From Pseudomonas sp. Irchel s3h17 (lineage in GTDB: Bacteria > Pseudomonadota > Gammaproteobacteria > Pseudomonadales > Pseudomonadaceae): a stretch of DNA of 64,000 nt. Of the stretch, positions 27,879 to 37,587 are shown one piece after another. The notes under the pieces are model-generated. The model was not told the DNA's origin and did not search any database. It saw only the letters and a program-made list of their open reading frames with translations. Position 1 is the stretch's first letter. Every line of letters begins with the position of its first letter. The position numbers and the translations under genes are program-made. The stretch covers positions 62,001 through 126,000 of the forward strand of contig NZ_FYDL01000013.1 in NCBI RefSeq assembly GCF_900187505.1, in the 5' to 3' direction.

Positions 27879-30704
27879 CTATGTATGCAGAGCTACATCC
27901 AGCTCGTTAGATAGCTCATAGCGAGTCAAAAGCTCAAAGTCTGCTTGGCGCGTGTATTTTGCGGCAAGACCTGCCAACGTAGAGTTTCCGACCACGTCCG
28001 TATGTGGCACTAATAAATAAGACCACGGCTTACCGCCAGTTTTCTTCGCATGGAACTCAGTGGCGATATGTGCCCAAAGCGCCGCGGTTTCTGCTTTGCG
28101 CAATACCACCGCATCGTTAATTTCATCCGCGCGCTTGGTTTCAATAATTAAAATGCGGTCTTGCATTTCAACCACAAAATCCGGCTGGTAAGGCAAACCA
28201 TCTGAGTCATACAGCTTGAATTGGTTGGGGCCGGGTTTCATCCACAGCTTAACGCCGTTTTCTTTTTCTAAAATTTCGCTCAGTTTACGTTCCGTATCTG
28301 AATCAAATTTAGCCAGTGGATAGCAGGACTTACTGAAACCGCTAAAAATATAACGCTTGATCTCGTTCAACTTTGGTGGTGCTTGGCGGAAGTCCAATGA
28401 ATATTGGCTGCCCGCATTCTCGAAAGTTTGTGGACGCAATTCTTGGAAGGCCGCACTCACGGTAACGCGGTAATTGGTTTTCCCGCGCCACATATTTTTC
28501 TTCATGTCCGCAAATATGGCATCGGCCATTTGTCGAGAGTGGCCTTGCAGCACACTACGCAACTCTTCGAGTTTATCGTATTTGGCTTGATAGTGAGCAA
28601 CCACTTGGCCAGCCAGCTGGTAAAGCACCTCGGTGTGCGAGTCGTAATCAATCTCTGGGAAGTCCATGAGTTTGGCAACGATATAGTTCTCTAGGCACTC
28701 TTGCTGCTCATCATGGGCATCACCGGTAATGGACTGCGTTTTCTCTGTGCGTAAAACCTGAATCAATAACTCGTTCGAGAGTGGTTGATGGTTCCAGTGT
28801 TTAAGATCCAGTGCGAAAGGTTTAAAACCAAAAGACACATTTTGGGTCGGTGTGATGGTCAATGCCGGAATGGCAATAATTCGCTCAACGAACTGACTGC
28901 AAATCGACTTCACGATTGCTTCAATTTTCAGCGTTTCAACCGGGAAGATCTCAGCTTGCAGTGTTTGCTCCGCTTGAATGGCCTGAACAATAGCGGCTTG
29001 CACTTCCGGCTTATTGATATCCGCAAGGCTTCCTACTTGTTTAGCGGTCTGCTGAACCACAATCTGAAGGGTCTTCTCGGCCACTTCCACTTCTTGCGCT
29101 GTTTGCAAAATAAAAGGCGCTGGTGTCTCTGCCACACCGACAGGGCTCGAGGATGCAGGAATTTGGTAGGCAGTGCTTTTTTCACTACCTTCTGCTTTCG
29201 GCAGCATGGATTGCACCAAGTGCTGCACCACATTTGGCGTAGTGACGACCTCAGGCTTCGTTGAGGTAACGTCACCGTCCTCACCAATAAACACCTGTTT
29301 GAGTTTCTTGGTAACACCGTTTTCCGTTTTGGCCAACTCAATCAGTTCATTGAAGCGGTCGTGGGCAATCACGGTGAGCTGATCGACTTCAGCCACCCCC
29401 GTGCGTTTGCCATAAGGTAAACGCAGACCACGCCCCAAAGTTTGCTCGGTCAGAATATCGGAAGCTGAGGCACGCAATGGAACAATGGTGAACAGGTTAG
29501 TAACGTCCCAGCCTTCTTTGAGTTTGTTAACGTGAATAACGATGTCGGTATCGCCGCTTTTTTCGATGTTCAGCAAGCGCTGCGCATTCTCGTCACTCTC
29601 TTCCCCAGAAGTTTTTGAGTGAATCTCGATGACACGACCTTTGTAACGGCCACCGAAAAATCCGTCTGACTCCACAAACTGTTTTACCTCGGAGGCGTGC
29701 GTGGTGTCCTTGGTCACCACCAGCATAAACGGTCGTACTATCGGCTTATCGTAGTTTTTGGCGTAGGTTTCCAGCGCCACCTTGACATGCTCGTGGTAGT
29801 TAATTCCGTCCTCAAGCATGATGCGTTCCAGCGCATCGGCATCAACTGACTTCGGATTAAAGTTCGCCCGAGTACCAACGGCAGGTTCCTTCACATAACC
29901 GTCCTCCATCGCATCAGGCAGATTGTAGCGGTAAACCACGTTTTTAAATGGCTGGGGCTTACTACCCGTAGTTTTCGGCGTCGCCGTCACCTCAAGGCCC
30001 ATAATCGGCTGCAACTCGGCAATAGCTTTAAGTCCAGCGCTACCGCGATAACGGTGCGCTTCATCCATCAGCAGAACCAAGTCCTCAAGCTCAGACAGGT
30101 ACGAAAAATAGCTGTCGCCAATGTACTCCTGCAGGCGTTTGATACGAGGAGCAGCCCCGCCTCGTACCTCGGAGTTAATCTTCGAAATGTTGAAGATATT
30201 GATGATCACACTTTCGCGGCCAAATAGATCCGCGCCGCGCACACCACGACCTTCCTCATAGTTTTCAGCGTTAACAATCAAAGGCGGGTTATGGGCAAAG
30301 GCTTCAATGCCCTTGAACACATATTTAGGGCTGCGCGGATCAAAATCGAACAGCAGCTTCTCATAGATCGTCAGGTTTGGTGCCAGAATGAAGAAGTTCC
30401 GGCTCTTGCCGATCATGTGCAAATAGCTGATGAACGCGCCCATTAAGCGGGTCTTGCCGACGCCGGTGGCAACGGAGAAACAAACCGATGGAAAGTCGCG
30501 TTCGAAATCTGCAAAGTCCGCATCAGCGACCTCACTGAATACCTGACGTACTTGCTCCCTGGCGGCATCTACATCAGTGCCTTTTTTCGGATCAATGAGC
30601 TCGACGATGGTATCGAGGCGCCGAAGCGCCTCTGCCTGAGGCTTACGTAACGAGAGGCGCTGACTAATTTGGGAAACTACACGATCCTTGTTTAGTTCAG
30701 TCAT
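27879..30704 (-). CDS. Type III restriction enzyme, Res subunit
   Basis: About 941 residues. SF2 translocase motifs: Walker A VATGVGKTRLMG (near residue 85), DEAH in LLMDEAHRYRG, motif VI-like TEQTLGRGLRLPYGKRTG. The C-terminal PD-(D/E)xK nuclease is intact: LPYQPDFVVEMQDRILIIETK. With Mod it would cut unmodified foreign DNA after ATP-driven communication between sites. The ATG at 30704 lies 1 base past the Mod stop, with GAGGA upstream. Base composition is visibly more AT-rich than the core genes, suggesting transfer from another source. Confidence 0.93.
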   Translation of the reverse strand: MTELNKDRVVSQISQRLSLRKPQAEALRRLDTIVELIDPKKGTDVDAAREQVRQVFSEVADADFADFERDFPSVCFSVATGVGKTRLMGAFISYLHMIGKSRNFFILAPNLTIYEKLLFDFDPRSPKYVFKGIEAFAHNPPLIVNAENYEEGRGVRGADLFGRESVIINIFNISKINSEVRGGAAPRIKRLQEYIGDSYFSYLSELEDLVLLMDEAHRYRGSAGLKAIAELQPIMGLEVTATPKTTGSKPQPFKNVVYRYNLPDAMEDGYVKEPAVGTRANFNPKSVDADALERIMLEDGINYHEHVKVALETYAKNYDKPIVRPFMLVVTKDTTHASEVKQFVESDGFFGGRYKGRVIEIHSKTSGEESDENAQRLLNIEKSGDTDIVIHVNKLKEGWDVTNLFTIVPLRASASDILTEQTLGRGLRLPYGKRTGVAEVDQLTVIAHDRFNELIELAKTENGVTKKLKQVFIGEDGDVTSTKPEVVTTPNVVQHLVQSMLPKAEGSEKSTAYQIPASSSPVGVAETPAPFILQTAQEVEVAEKTLQIVVQQTAKQVGSLADINKPEVQAAIVQAIQAEQTLQAEIFPVETLKIEAIVKSICSQFVERIIAIPALTITPTQNVSFGFKPFALDLKHWNHQPLSNELLIQVLRTEKTQSITGDAHDEQQECLENYIVAKLMDFPEIDYDSHTEVLYQLAGQVVAHYQAKYDKLEELRSVLQGHSRQMADAIFADMKKNMWRGKTNYRVTVSAAFQELRPQTFENAGSQYSLDFRQAPPKLNEIKRYIFSGFSKSCYPLAKFDSDTERKLSEILEKENGVKLWMKPGPNQFKLYDSDGLPYQPDFVVEMQDRILIIETKRADEINDAVVLRKAETAALWAHIATEFHAKKTGGKPWSYLLVPHTDVVGNSTLAGLAAKYTRQADFELLTRYELSNELDVALHT

Positions 30705-30705
30705 C

Positions 30706-32394
30706 TCAATTTTCCTCAGGGCCATCGAATAGGCTGGTCTGTGCTACCGACGTTTTGATTTTTTTGGATTTGTCCGGCGTGGCTTCTGCTTCTTCGGGCT
30801 CTTCGTCTTGCAGGGGCAAGGCTTCGATTTTTAAGGAATAATCGTCCCTACCCCACTCGCAGCTATCGAGCACCACACGGGGTATTTTCTTAATGGTTAG
30901 GTTCATTAAGGTATCGCCTGCGGCCTCATAGGCCATACAGCAAACCAAAAGACTGCGCTCTTCACCCACCTCATCAGACAGCGCCTTAAGCTGATCAAAG
31001 GTCAAACTGTTGGTAGTCACGTAGATAAAGGCGTTTTCTGTGGCCTTACCGTGCAGCCAATAATTTTCGGAGGATGGCGCGTAGGTGTAATTGAAATGTT
31101 TACACATAGCCTCGGCCAGCATTTCTGGCCGGTAATCCTTATTGATAACCAGATTGCCCCATTTGTCTTTTTGCAACAGCGAAGGCGCGAGCTTAAAGAA
31201 GCGATAGCCACCGCCGCCTTGCCAATTTACAGCCTCAGTCACGCCGCCTTTATCGGTGCCATCGATAGCCTTCTGCATGCGCGGCACGATATGGGTTTTA
31301 GCGTGCTCGCCCAGCTCGACCATAATCCAGCGGCGGCCCATTTTATGGGCGACTGCGCCGGTGGTTCCAGAGCCTGCAAAAGAATCGAGTACGATGTCAC
31401 CGGTGTTGGTGGCAATCTGAATAATTTTTGAAATAAGCCGTTCAGGTTTAGGAGTGCCAAACGGCTCAGCATCGGGAAGGAGCGCAAGTACCTCCTTCTT
31501 ACTGTCTTGATTGCTTCCCGCGAAATCGTGAGTCCACCAAGTACTAGGCACAATGCCGTCTTGGACTTCGTTTCTGAAAACTTTTAATCTAGGTGCGTTA
31601 TCACCGCTTTTCCCAAACCACAGCCTATTATCTCTGCGTAGCTCTTCTGTCCGCTCAGGGAGGCCGTTCCAATGTCGGCCCTGTGGTGGATAAACCTCAC
31701 GGCCCGAAGGGAGCTTAATGGGATATCTGTAGGCTTTGCGTTTATCCGAATCTTCCGATTGAACGGTATATGAAACACTCTGCCACGCCCCTCTCTCATC
31801 GCAATCGGGATTTTTAAATGCATCAGCAGACGCACCTTCCCGCGGCAACAAATTCCGACGAAACTTAAGCGGGTCCTTGAGATAGACTAATATATGGTCA
31901 TGACTACCAGAAATTATCGCCTTATTTTTTTTTGCAAAGACTTTTTGCCATGCAATACTCGTTAGAAACCGCTTCCTTCCAAACAACTCATCGCACAAAA
32001 CCTTCAAATAATGCGCTTCGTTGTCATCGATTGTTATCCAAAGCGAGCCATCATCTGACAATAAATCCCATAGAATGGACAACCTATCTCGCATCATAGT
32101 TAGCCACAATGAGTGTTCGAGCCCATCATCGTAGTGCTCGAATGCGGATCCCGTGTTGTATGGCGGATCGATAAAGATACATTTCACCTTGCCGCGCACA
32201 TTCGGATCCGTCTCTAGCGCTTTGAGCGCCAGAAGATTGTCACCATGTATCAGCCTATTGTCGAAATGATCACCCTCACGCCGTGTTTCGGCGTGATGGG
32301 AAAATTCGGGTTCTTCAATCAGAATGCGCGGCTCAAGGCGCGGACGTTCGTCTTTACCAATCCAGGTCAGTTCAAGTTTGGTTTTACCGGCCAT
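30706..32394 (-). CDS. Type III DNA methyltransferase, Mod subunit
   Basis: About 562 residues. A beta-class N6-adenine methyltransferase: catalytic DPPY in IFIDPPYNTGSAFEHYDDG near residue 90 and, later, the SAM-binding loop DSFAGSGTTGAVAHKM, separated by the target-recognition region. The ATG at 32394 overlaps the helicase stop in TAATG, which sets the start; a longer frame begins at 32409. Expected to methylate one strand of an asymmetric site and to form the Mod-Res complex with the next gene. Confidence 0.94.
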   Translation of the reverse strand: MAGKTKLELTWIGKDERPRLEPRILIEEPEFSHHAETRREGDHFDNRLIHGDNLLALKALETDPNVRGKVKCIFIDPPYNTGSAFEHYDDGLEHSLWLTMMRDRLSILWDLLSDDGSLWITIDDNEAHYLKVLCDELFGRKRFLTSIAWQKVFAKKNKAIISGSHDHILVYLKDPLKFRRNLLPREGASADAFKNPDCDERGAWQSVSYTVQSEDSDKRKAYRYPIKLPSGREVYPPQGRHWNGLPERTEELRRDNRLWFGKSGDNAPRLKVFRNEVQDGIVPSTWWTHDFAGSNQDSKKEVLALLPDAEPFGTPKPERLISKIIQIATNTGDIVLDSFAGSGTTGAVAHKMGRRWIMVELGEHAKTHIVPRMQKAIDGTDKGGVTEAVNWQGGGGYRFFKLAPSLLQKDKWGNLVINKDYRPEMLAEAMCKHFNYTYAPSSENYWLHGKATENAFIYVTTNSLTFDQLKALSDEVGEERSLLVCCMAYEAAGDTLMNLTIKKIPRVVLDSCEWGRDDYSLKIEALPLQDEEPEEAEATPDKSKKIKTSVAQTSLFDGPEEN

Positions 32395-35258
32395 TAGATC
32401 AGGCTCCATCGAATCGTAAACAGGTGATCCACCTGTGGCGTTAAGTTAAGTTGTTCGGCAATGGCATCTAACATGGTTTCGCGCTCACTATCGATCTCAC
32501 GCAGGCGGGTATAGAGCTGATGTTGTAGCTCATCCACCTGGCGCTTTAAGGCTTTAGCTTCGTGCTGTAGCTCAAGCTTGGCGGCCAGATTAGCGGTTGC
32601 ACGGGCGAGTTTGTTCTTTTCATTGGCCTGCTTAGTCAGCTCTTTAATTTGCTGGTCATAGGCCACCCGGGCGTCATTACGCCACGCATCAAGGCGGTCT
32701 TCTTCCTCGTTGAGAAACTCGCCCAAACGCTCTTGCGCATGCCCGACAAGGGCCGTTTGCCGCACCTCAGTAACGCCCGCCAATTCAGCCTCAGGAGACT
32801 GCCCCATAGGTGCGCCAAGCTCTCGGGCAGGAATGTGCAGCAAGCGTTCGGAGGTACTCGGGTCAAGCACGCTGCCGTCATCGGTGAAGGCTGCACAGAT
32901 CAGCTCATCCCAAATACGAGCGGGAGTTTGCAGCGACAGACGCGCGAGTCGCATCCAACCTGATTGGCCACGCAAGCTGGCCACATCCCCCAGATTGCCA
33001 GCATAGGCGCTGTAGTCAAATTCAAGCGCGGCCATGGGAGTTGATCGCGCTTTGGCCTGCGTCACCAGTTGATCAGCTAAACCTCCGTCGCCCAAGCGGA
33101 AGAAGCGCCAGCCGTTATCTTCTGCCTCAGGCCATTCGGTAGACCAGGTGTTGCCTTGATAATCAAAACGTTCGGCATGATCTAGATGAAAATGAGCCTC
33201 GGGCAGTTCAGCGCGAGCAAGGGTCACCAGAGCCCTACGAAAGTCGCCAAGGGCGGCATGAACGCCCTCCTTGCGGCTCATCAGGCGCTCAATAACCTTT
33301 TCGTCCATCTCGGCCAAGATTTTGTTGCGTGCATCCTGTTTGGCCGCATCAATCTCGACACTGAACTCTTCTTGCAGGCGATCGAAGGCCTCATTGATTT
33401 CATCATTCGAGCGGCAGGTCTGGACGATCTCCAAAATGCGCCGTTCGATATCTACACCAGACTCAATGGCACCCAACACTTCATCAGATGATCCAAATAC
33501 GCCCTCGAAGAGCTTGAACTTCTGCTCTAAGAGCTGGTGAATGCGTTCCTCCGCCTGGTTCTTGCGATTGAGAAAGTTGATGACAGTGACGTCGATCTTT
33601 TGCCCGTAGCGGTGGCAACGGCCAATACGCTGTTCAATCCGCTGGGGATTCCAGGGCAGGTCATAGTTGATTAGCAGCGAGCAGAACTGCAGGTTGATAC
33701 CCTCGGCACCGGATTCCGTGGAAATGAGGATGGAGCGCTCATGTTTGAAAGCATCGACAATGGCCGCTTTCATATCGGCAGTTTTAGAGCCTGAGGCAAC
33801 CTCAGTGCCTTTATTTTTCGCAAGCCATGCTTTGTATAGGGCTGCGCTGTCTTTGTCGGAGTTTGAGCCGTTCAGGATCACAGTCTGGCCGGCACAGCCG
33901 TTTTGCTCCAAAAGATCACGCAGATAGGCTTGAGTGCGTACGGACTCGGTAAATACCACGGCCTTGTGCTGACCGCCTTTGGCTTCCATCTCAGCCATAA
34001 CGATGGGCAAGCACTCCAAGAGCGCTCGCCCTTTGGCGTTGTCGTTAATTGAGATGGCGATATCCCGGTAATGAGTCAGCTCGGCGATCTCGGCCTGCAG
34101 TTTTTTCGGATCAACCTCATCAATATCATCATCCGTATGGTCTTCGACTGCATCCGCTTCAGTTGCGGCTATAGAATCAGCATCACGCCAATCCTCTGCA
34201 TCTTCGGCAAAACCATCGAGATCATCCAGGGTATCGTCATCAACCACTAACTTGGCTTGCAGACGGTTGACCATCTTGTCTAAGGTTTTGGCAATGGCAA
34301 ATGAGGATGAACCAAGGATCTTACGCAGGGACAAGGTAACCAGGTGACGGCCATTTTTACCTAGGGCAATGGTGTCTGGGTTTTGCAGGTACGCCGACAC
34401 TGACTCGTACAGATCCAGCTCAAGTTTGCTGGGAGTAAAATCAAAGGTTTTCGGCAAGCGGTTGGTGTAGTTGATCAATCCAGCCTTTTGGACTTGACGA
34501 CGCAAGGTGCGTTTGCAGATGGGCTCCAAACGATGCTGCAGTAAGGTCATAGCAGCAAGATTACCCTTGCCGCCGAACTCGGCCTTAAAGGCCTGTTCCG
34601 AACCAAAGTAAGCCTCATCAATGATCGTAACTAGGCCATAGAGCTCCATCAGGTTGTTCTGCAACGGCGTTGCCGTAAGCAAAAGTTTCTGACAACCCTG
34701 TAAGGCATCGCGCAGGACCGCTGCTCGGGAATTGTTGGCAGCCTTAAAGACGTTACGCAGCTTGTGCGCCTCATCAAACACGACCAGATCCCAAGCAACC
34801 TTTTGCAGCTGATGGGCGATACGAGCAGCATATTCGTAAGAAACGATGATGATGCCTTCCTTACGCCCAATGGGATTGGGTCGCTCGCTGGCCGCCAAGT
34901 CTTTAAGGCGTTTAGCATCAAGGATGGTCGAGGGCAATGAGAACTTTTCACGGAGCTCCGTGGCCCACTGCTTGCGAAGAGAGGCTGGCACAATCAACAG
35001 AAGGTTTCGGCGCTGCTCCCACCAACGCTGGCTGAGCACTAACGCCGCCTCGATGGTTTTGCCAAGCCCTACTTCATCAGCCAGCAGCACACCTTTGGAT
35101 AACGGCGAACGCAAGGCAAACATAGCCGCATCAACCTGATGTGGGTTCAGATCCACACGTGCCGAAGACAAGGACTGAGTCAAAGACTCATCGGCACCGA
35201 TGCCTTCACGCGTTAAGAAATGAGCAAAATATTTGGCTTGATAGGGGCTGTAGATCAT
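32394..35258 (-). CDS. SNF2/RapA-like helicase linked to type III R-M
   Basis: About 954 residues. Begins MIYSPYQAKYFAHFLTREG, a start shared by this helicase group. The SNF2 core has LLADEVGLGKTIEAAL (Walker A) and VVFDEAHKLRNVFKA (motif II). The C-terminal helicase lobe has STESGAEGINLQFCSLLINY and QRIEQRIGRCHRYGQK. A long coiled-coil-rich tail follows (about 830-935). No nuclease motif was seen. It is the first gene of an overlapping helicase-Mod-Res operon downstream of a WYL regulator. Which job it does beside a complete type III enzyme is unknown. A TTG at 35354 could give a longer form. Confidence 0.85.
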   Translation of the reverse strand: MIYSPYQAKYFAHFLTREGIGADESLTQSLSSARVDLNPHQVDAAMFALRSPLSKGVLLADEVGLGKTIEAALVLSQRWWEQRRNLLLIVPASLRKQWATELREKFSLPSTILDAKRLKDLAASERPNPIGRKEGIIIVSYEYAARIAHQLQKVAWDLVVFDEAHKLRNVFKAANNSRAAVLRDALQGCQKLLLTATPLQNNLMELYGLVTIIDEAYFGSEQAFKAEFGGKGNLAAMTLLQHRLEPICKRTLRRQVQKAGLINYTNRLPKTFDFTPSKLELDLYESVSAYLQNPDTIALGKNGRHLVTLSLRKILGSSSFAIAKTLDKMVNRLQAKLVVDDDTLDDLDGFAEDAEDWRDADSIAATEADAVEDHTDDDIDEVDPKKLQAEIAELTHYRDIAISINDNAKGRALLECLPIVMAEMEAKGGQHKAVVFTESVRTQAYLRDLLEQNGCAGQTVILNGSNSDKDSAALYKAWLAKNKGTEVASGSKTADMKAAIVDAFKHERSILISTESGAEGINLQFCSLLINYDLPWNPQRIEQRIGRCHRYGQKIDVTVINFLNRKNQAEERIHQLLEQKFKLFEGVFGSSDEVLGAIESGVDIERRILEIVQTCRSNDEINEAFDRLQEEFSVEIDAAKQDARNKILAEMDEKVIERLMSRKEGVHAALGDFRRALVTLARAELPEAHFHLDHAERFDYQGNTWSTEWPEAEDNGWRFFRLGDGGLADQLVTQAKARSTPMAALEFDYSAYAGNLGDVASLRGQSGWMRLARLSLQTPARIWDELICAAFTDDGSVLDPSTSERLLHIPARELGAPMGQSPEAELAGVTEVRQTALVGHAQERLGEFLNEEEDRLDAWRNDARVAYDQQIKELTKQANEKNKLARATANLAAKLELQHEAKALKRQVDELQHQLYTRLREIDSERETMLDAIAEQLNLTPQVDHLFTIRWSLI

Positions 35259-35387
35259 TGGGAAAACAAATCCTTTTAACTTGAGGCCTTCCTGCAATGG
35301 CAGGCTAAGAGAACCTAACGACCTTACCCCGGCCATCAGAGGCAACGGAGCCAAGGGTGATTAATCACTGCCTGTGTAATTACTTGC

Positions 35388-36272
35388 TCACCCTGTTCGG
35401 TAACCCGGAGCCAGCACCGCCGTTTCCACTCCGTAGAGCAGCAACGGGTCTTTCAGCCAAAGGCGGTATTCCGAATCACGCAGCCGATGATCAGACGAGC
35501 AGTCGACACTCCATTTGCGCAGCACATAGCCGGCAGTGGCACCGCGCAGGCGTAAACGCAAGGCCCCACCGCTCATGCCGTAGTCCATGGCCGTGATGTC
35601 TGGGTGCGGTTGATCCGGGTGAGGTACCAGCTCGACCTCCAGTATTCGGCTCCACTGGACATCCTGTTCTGGTTGTTCGTGTTCAGCGACAGAAGACTCC
35701 GTCAGCAGCTTTGGCCGCTTGATGCGGGTAATCACAAAATCCCGAAATGCACCGCGCTTGCGGTCGTAGCCGCGCACATGCCAGCGCAGCCCCGCATCAA
35801 TAAGGGCAAATGGGACAATTTCTCTCTGGGTCTTGCCGCTAGACAGGGAGTAATACTCCACTCGCAGAGGGCAGCGATGGTAGATGGCGCGCGTCACCAT
35901 ACCCAGCGTGTCCATATCCGGCTGGATAAGCCGCCCAGACGTCACGCAGGAGATTCCCGGCGCACTGTTTGCCGGCTCGCCATCCCCAAACCCCTCTGCC
36001 AACCAGGCCAGTACCCGGTCAGCAGAAAAGGTGAAGATCGGCCGAAACTCTTTGGTCGGCGTGTAGATTTTGCTGCTGCGGTCATACGCCAGGTTGTTTC
36101 CTGCCAGCTCACGATAGGTAGCAAGATCGCGAGTGGCGGCAGCCGTTTGAATACCGAAACGCTCAATTAAGTCGTGCCGACCAATCTCTCCAACGAATCG
36201 CAGGCGTAACTCCAGATAGGCCAAGCGGTCGCGTTGGGCATGCGTTAGCTGCGATAGAGCTTCAGTGGTCAT
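35388..36272 (-). CDS. WYL-domain transcriptional regulator (BrxR/CapW type)
   Basis: About 294 residues from the ATG at 36272 (MTTEALSQLTHAQRDRLAYLELRL); the frame is open to a GTG at 36320. The N-terminal winged helix (RHDLIERFGIQTAAATRDLATYREL) is followed by a WYL domain (about 130-200, with RVEYYSLSSGKTQREIVPFALI and WHVRGYDRKRGAFRDFVITRI) and a C-terminal WCX-like extension. Regulators of this architecture (BrxR, CapW) repress neighbouring anti-phage operons. It lies on the same strand immediately upstream of the SNF2-Mod-Res operon and divergent from the McrBC remnant, so it could control both. Confidence 0.88.
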   Translation of the reverse strand: MTTEALSQLTHAQRDRLAYLELRLRFVGEIGRHDLIERFGIQTAAATRDLATYRELAGNNLAYDRSSKIYTPTKEFRPIFTFSADRVLAWLAEGFGDGEPANSAPGISCVTSGRLIQPDMDTLGMVTRAIYHRCPLRVEYYSLSSGKTQREIVPFALIDAGLRWHVRGYDRKRGAFRDFVITRIKRPKLLTESSVAEHEQPEQDVQWSRILEVELVPHPDQPHPDITAMDYGMSGGALRLRLRGATAGYVLRKWSVDCSSDHRLRDSEYRLWLKDPLLLYGVETAVLAPGYRTG

Positions 36273-36439
36273 GATTGGACTAGTCGTAGTGAAAGCGAGA
36301 ACAGCATAAATTGCGATCACAACACCCGCAATTAAAAATCATGAAAGCATCATTTACAGATCATTTTGATTCGTAATAGCCTAGCGCAATCGTCGAGCAT
36401 CACACTGCTCGACCCACCACTCCAGGGAGGGATCGCAAC

Positions 36440-36541
36440 ATGTGGCTACTTACCAATTTCAGCTTCTTTTCCGTCGCGCGAAAAGCAGCGCGCGATGACC
36501 TGACCATTCGTAGTCGCAGATGTAAGGCGCGAACACGATGA
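36440..36541 (+). pseudogene. Truncated N-terminus of a small conserved hypothetical protein, or leader ORF of mcrB
   Basis: 33 codons, MWLLTNFSFFSVARKAARDD and a short tail, preceded by GGGAGG at RBS distance. It resembles the beginning of a conserved hypothetical protein of about 90 residues (pattern MWLFT-FGFFSVV-K, then LTVRAR) that I recall from other bacteria. Here it stops early, and its TGA overlaps the ATG of the next gene (ATGA). Either a deletion remnant or a coupled leader peptide. Confidence 0.5.
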
Positions 36542-37587
36542 GTGACCTCCAAAAAAAATACGCCCTGTGGGATGAGTTTCTGTCGGCCTGGCCGGCCTCC
36601 CGACTGGCCACCATGACGTTGGACGAATACAGCCAGGCCGGATCGAAGGAAAGCTTCACCTACTGGATCGAATCTCGGCTCGATGAGCTGGGTAGCATCT
36701 GGGGCGGCTCGTCGTTCAAATTTGGCGTGTTCTCACGTAAAGACAGTGAAAACAAAAACTCCGACGCCAAACTCTCCTATTCAGAAACACACGGCTGGTA
36801 CTCATCGCTAGCTACATCGGCCGAAGCTGCCTTTGAAAAAGTCCGCAGTTTTGTGGCGCAGGTAGCGGGCTGGGCCGCCACGGGCGATCTGGAAGCCATC
36901 GAGTCTTTCGAGCATCTGGGCGAAGCCTTTAAGTGGAAGATCGCTTTTCACTACCAGAACCGGCAGACGCCCGTGATCGTAGCCATTTTCAAGCGCGCGC
37001 CACTGGCAGTATTCGTTGGTGGCACCTCCAGCCAGAGCATGGCAACGTTGCAGAAAGCGACGCTCGCTAAGCGCCCTGAAGGCGTTGGTATTCTGGAGTT
37101 CGGGCGACAAGTATGGGAGGCATGGAGCCAAAAAAATCTGGCAATCTGGAAGCTCTCACACGGTCTAAGCGACTTTCCCGCCGAAGAGCGCAAGCAGTAC
37201 CTTCTGGACGAACTGGGTGTAATGCACAGTGATACCGCTAAAGGTCAGGGCAAGGAGTTCCAGAAAGCGCCCATCGGAAGCCTGTTCTACTTGTGCCACG
37301 GTAATGAAAGCCTTCCTCTGGTCGGCCAGTTCATCTCTGATCCGGCCCCCTGCGCCAAAGATGAAGGCTGGCTCCAACGCCGCTACAGAATATTGAAGCG
37401 GAGCATCAAGCTCGGTGGCTACCAAGGCGGCCAGAAAGGCTGGACGCCCAACTACCGCTCGACCTTCAAACAAGTGCCTGCTCACGACCTGCCGGAGTTC
37501 GAGAGCACTTTGCTCAAGCCGTTCTTCGGCACAGATTTAGCCGAACTGGCAGCATTGGCTGGTGACCCTAGGCAAAACGAATGGTGA
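36538..37587 (+). pseudogene. McrB-like protein reduced to its N-terminal DNA-recognition part
   Basis: 349 residues. The N-terminal half (FKWKIAFHYQNRQTPVIVAI) and the second half with an EVE/YTH-like fold (KLSHGLSDFPAEERKQYL, SLFYLCHGNESLPLVGQF, DEGWLQRRYRILKRS) match the recognition region of long McrB proteins. In those proteins an AAA+ GTPase domain follows after the segment ending near LLKPFFGTDLAELAAL. Here the frame ends 10 residues later (GDPRQNEW), with no Walker A, Walker B or NTxD motif. The mcrC frame begins across the break. An internal deletion is the simplest reading. Confidence 0.75.

Noticed and set aside
27879..35354. DISARM system
   Set aside because: SNF2 helicase and methyltransferase are present, but DrmA, DrmB and DrmC were not seen and the methyltransferase partners with a type III Res subunit.
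36340..36370. ATCA-TTT-TGAT inverted repeat between the WYL gene and the mcrB-like gene as operator
   Set aside because: Only four bases per arm in AT-rich sequence; too short to support without binding data.
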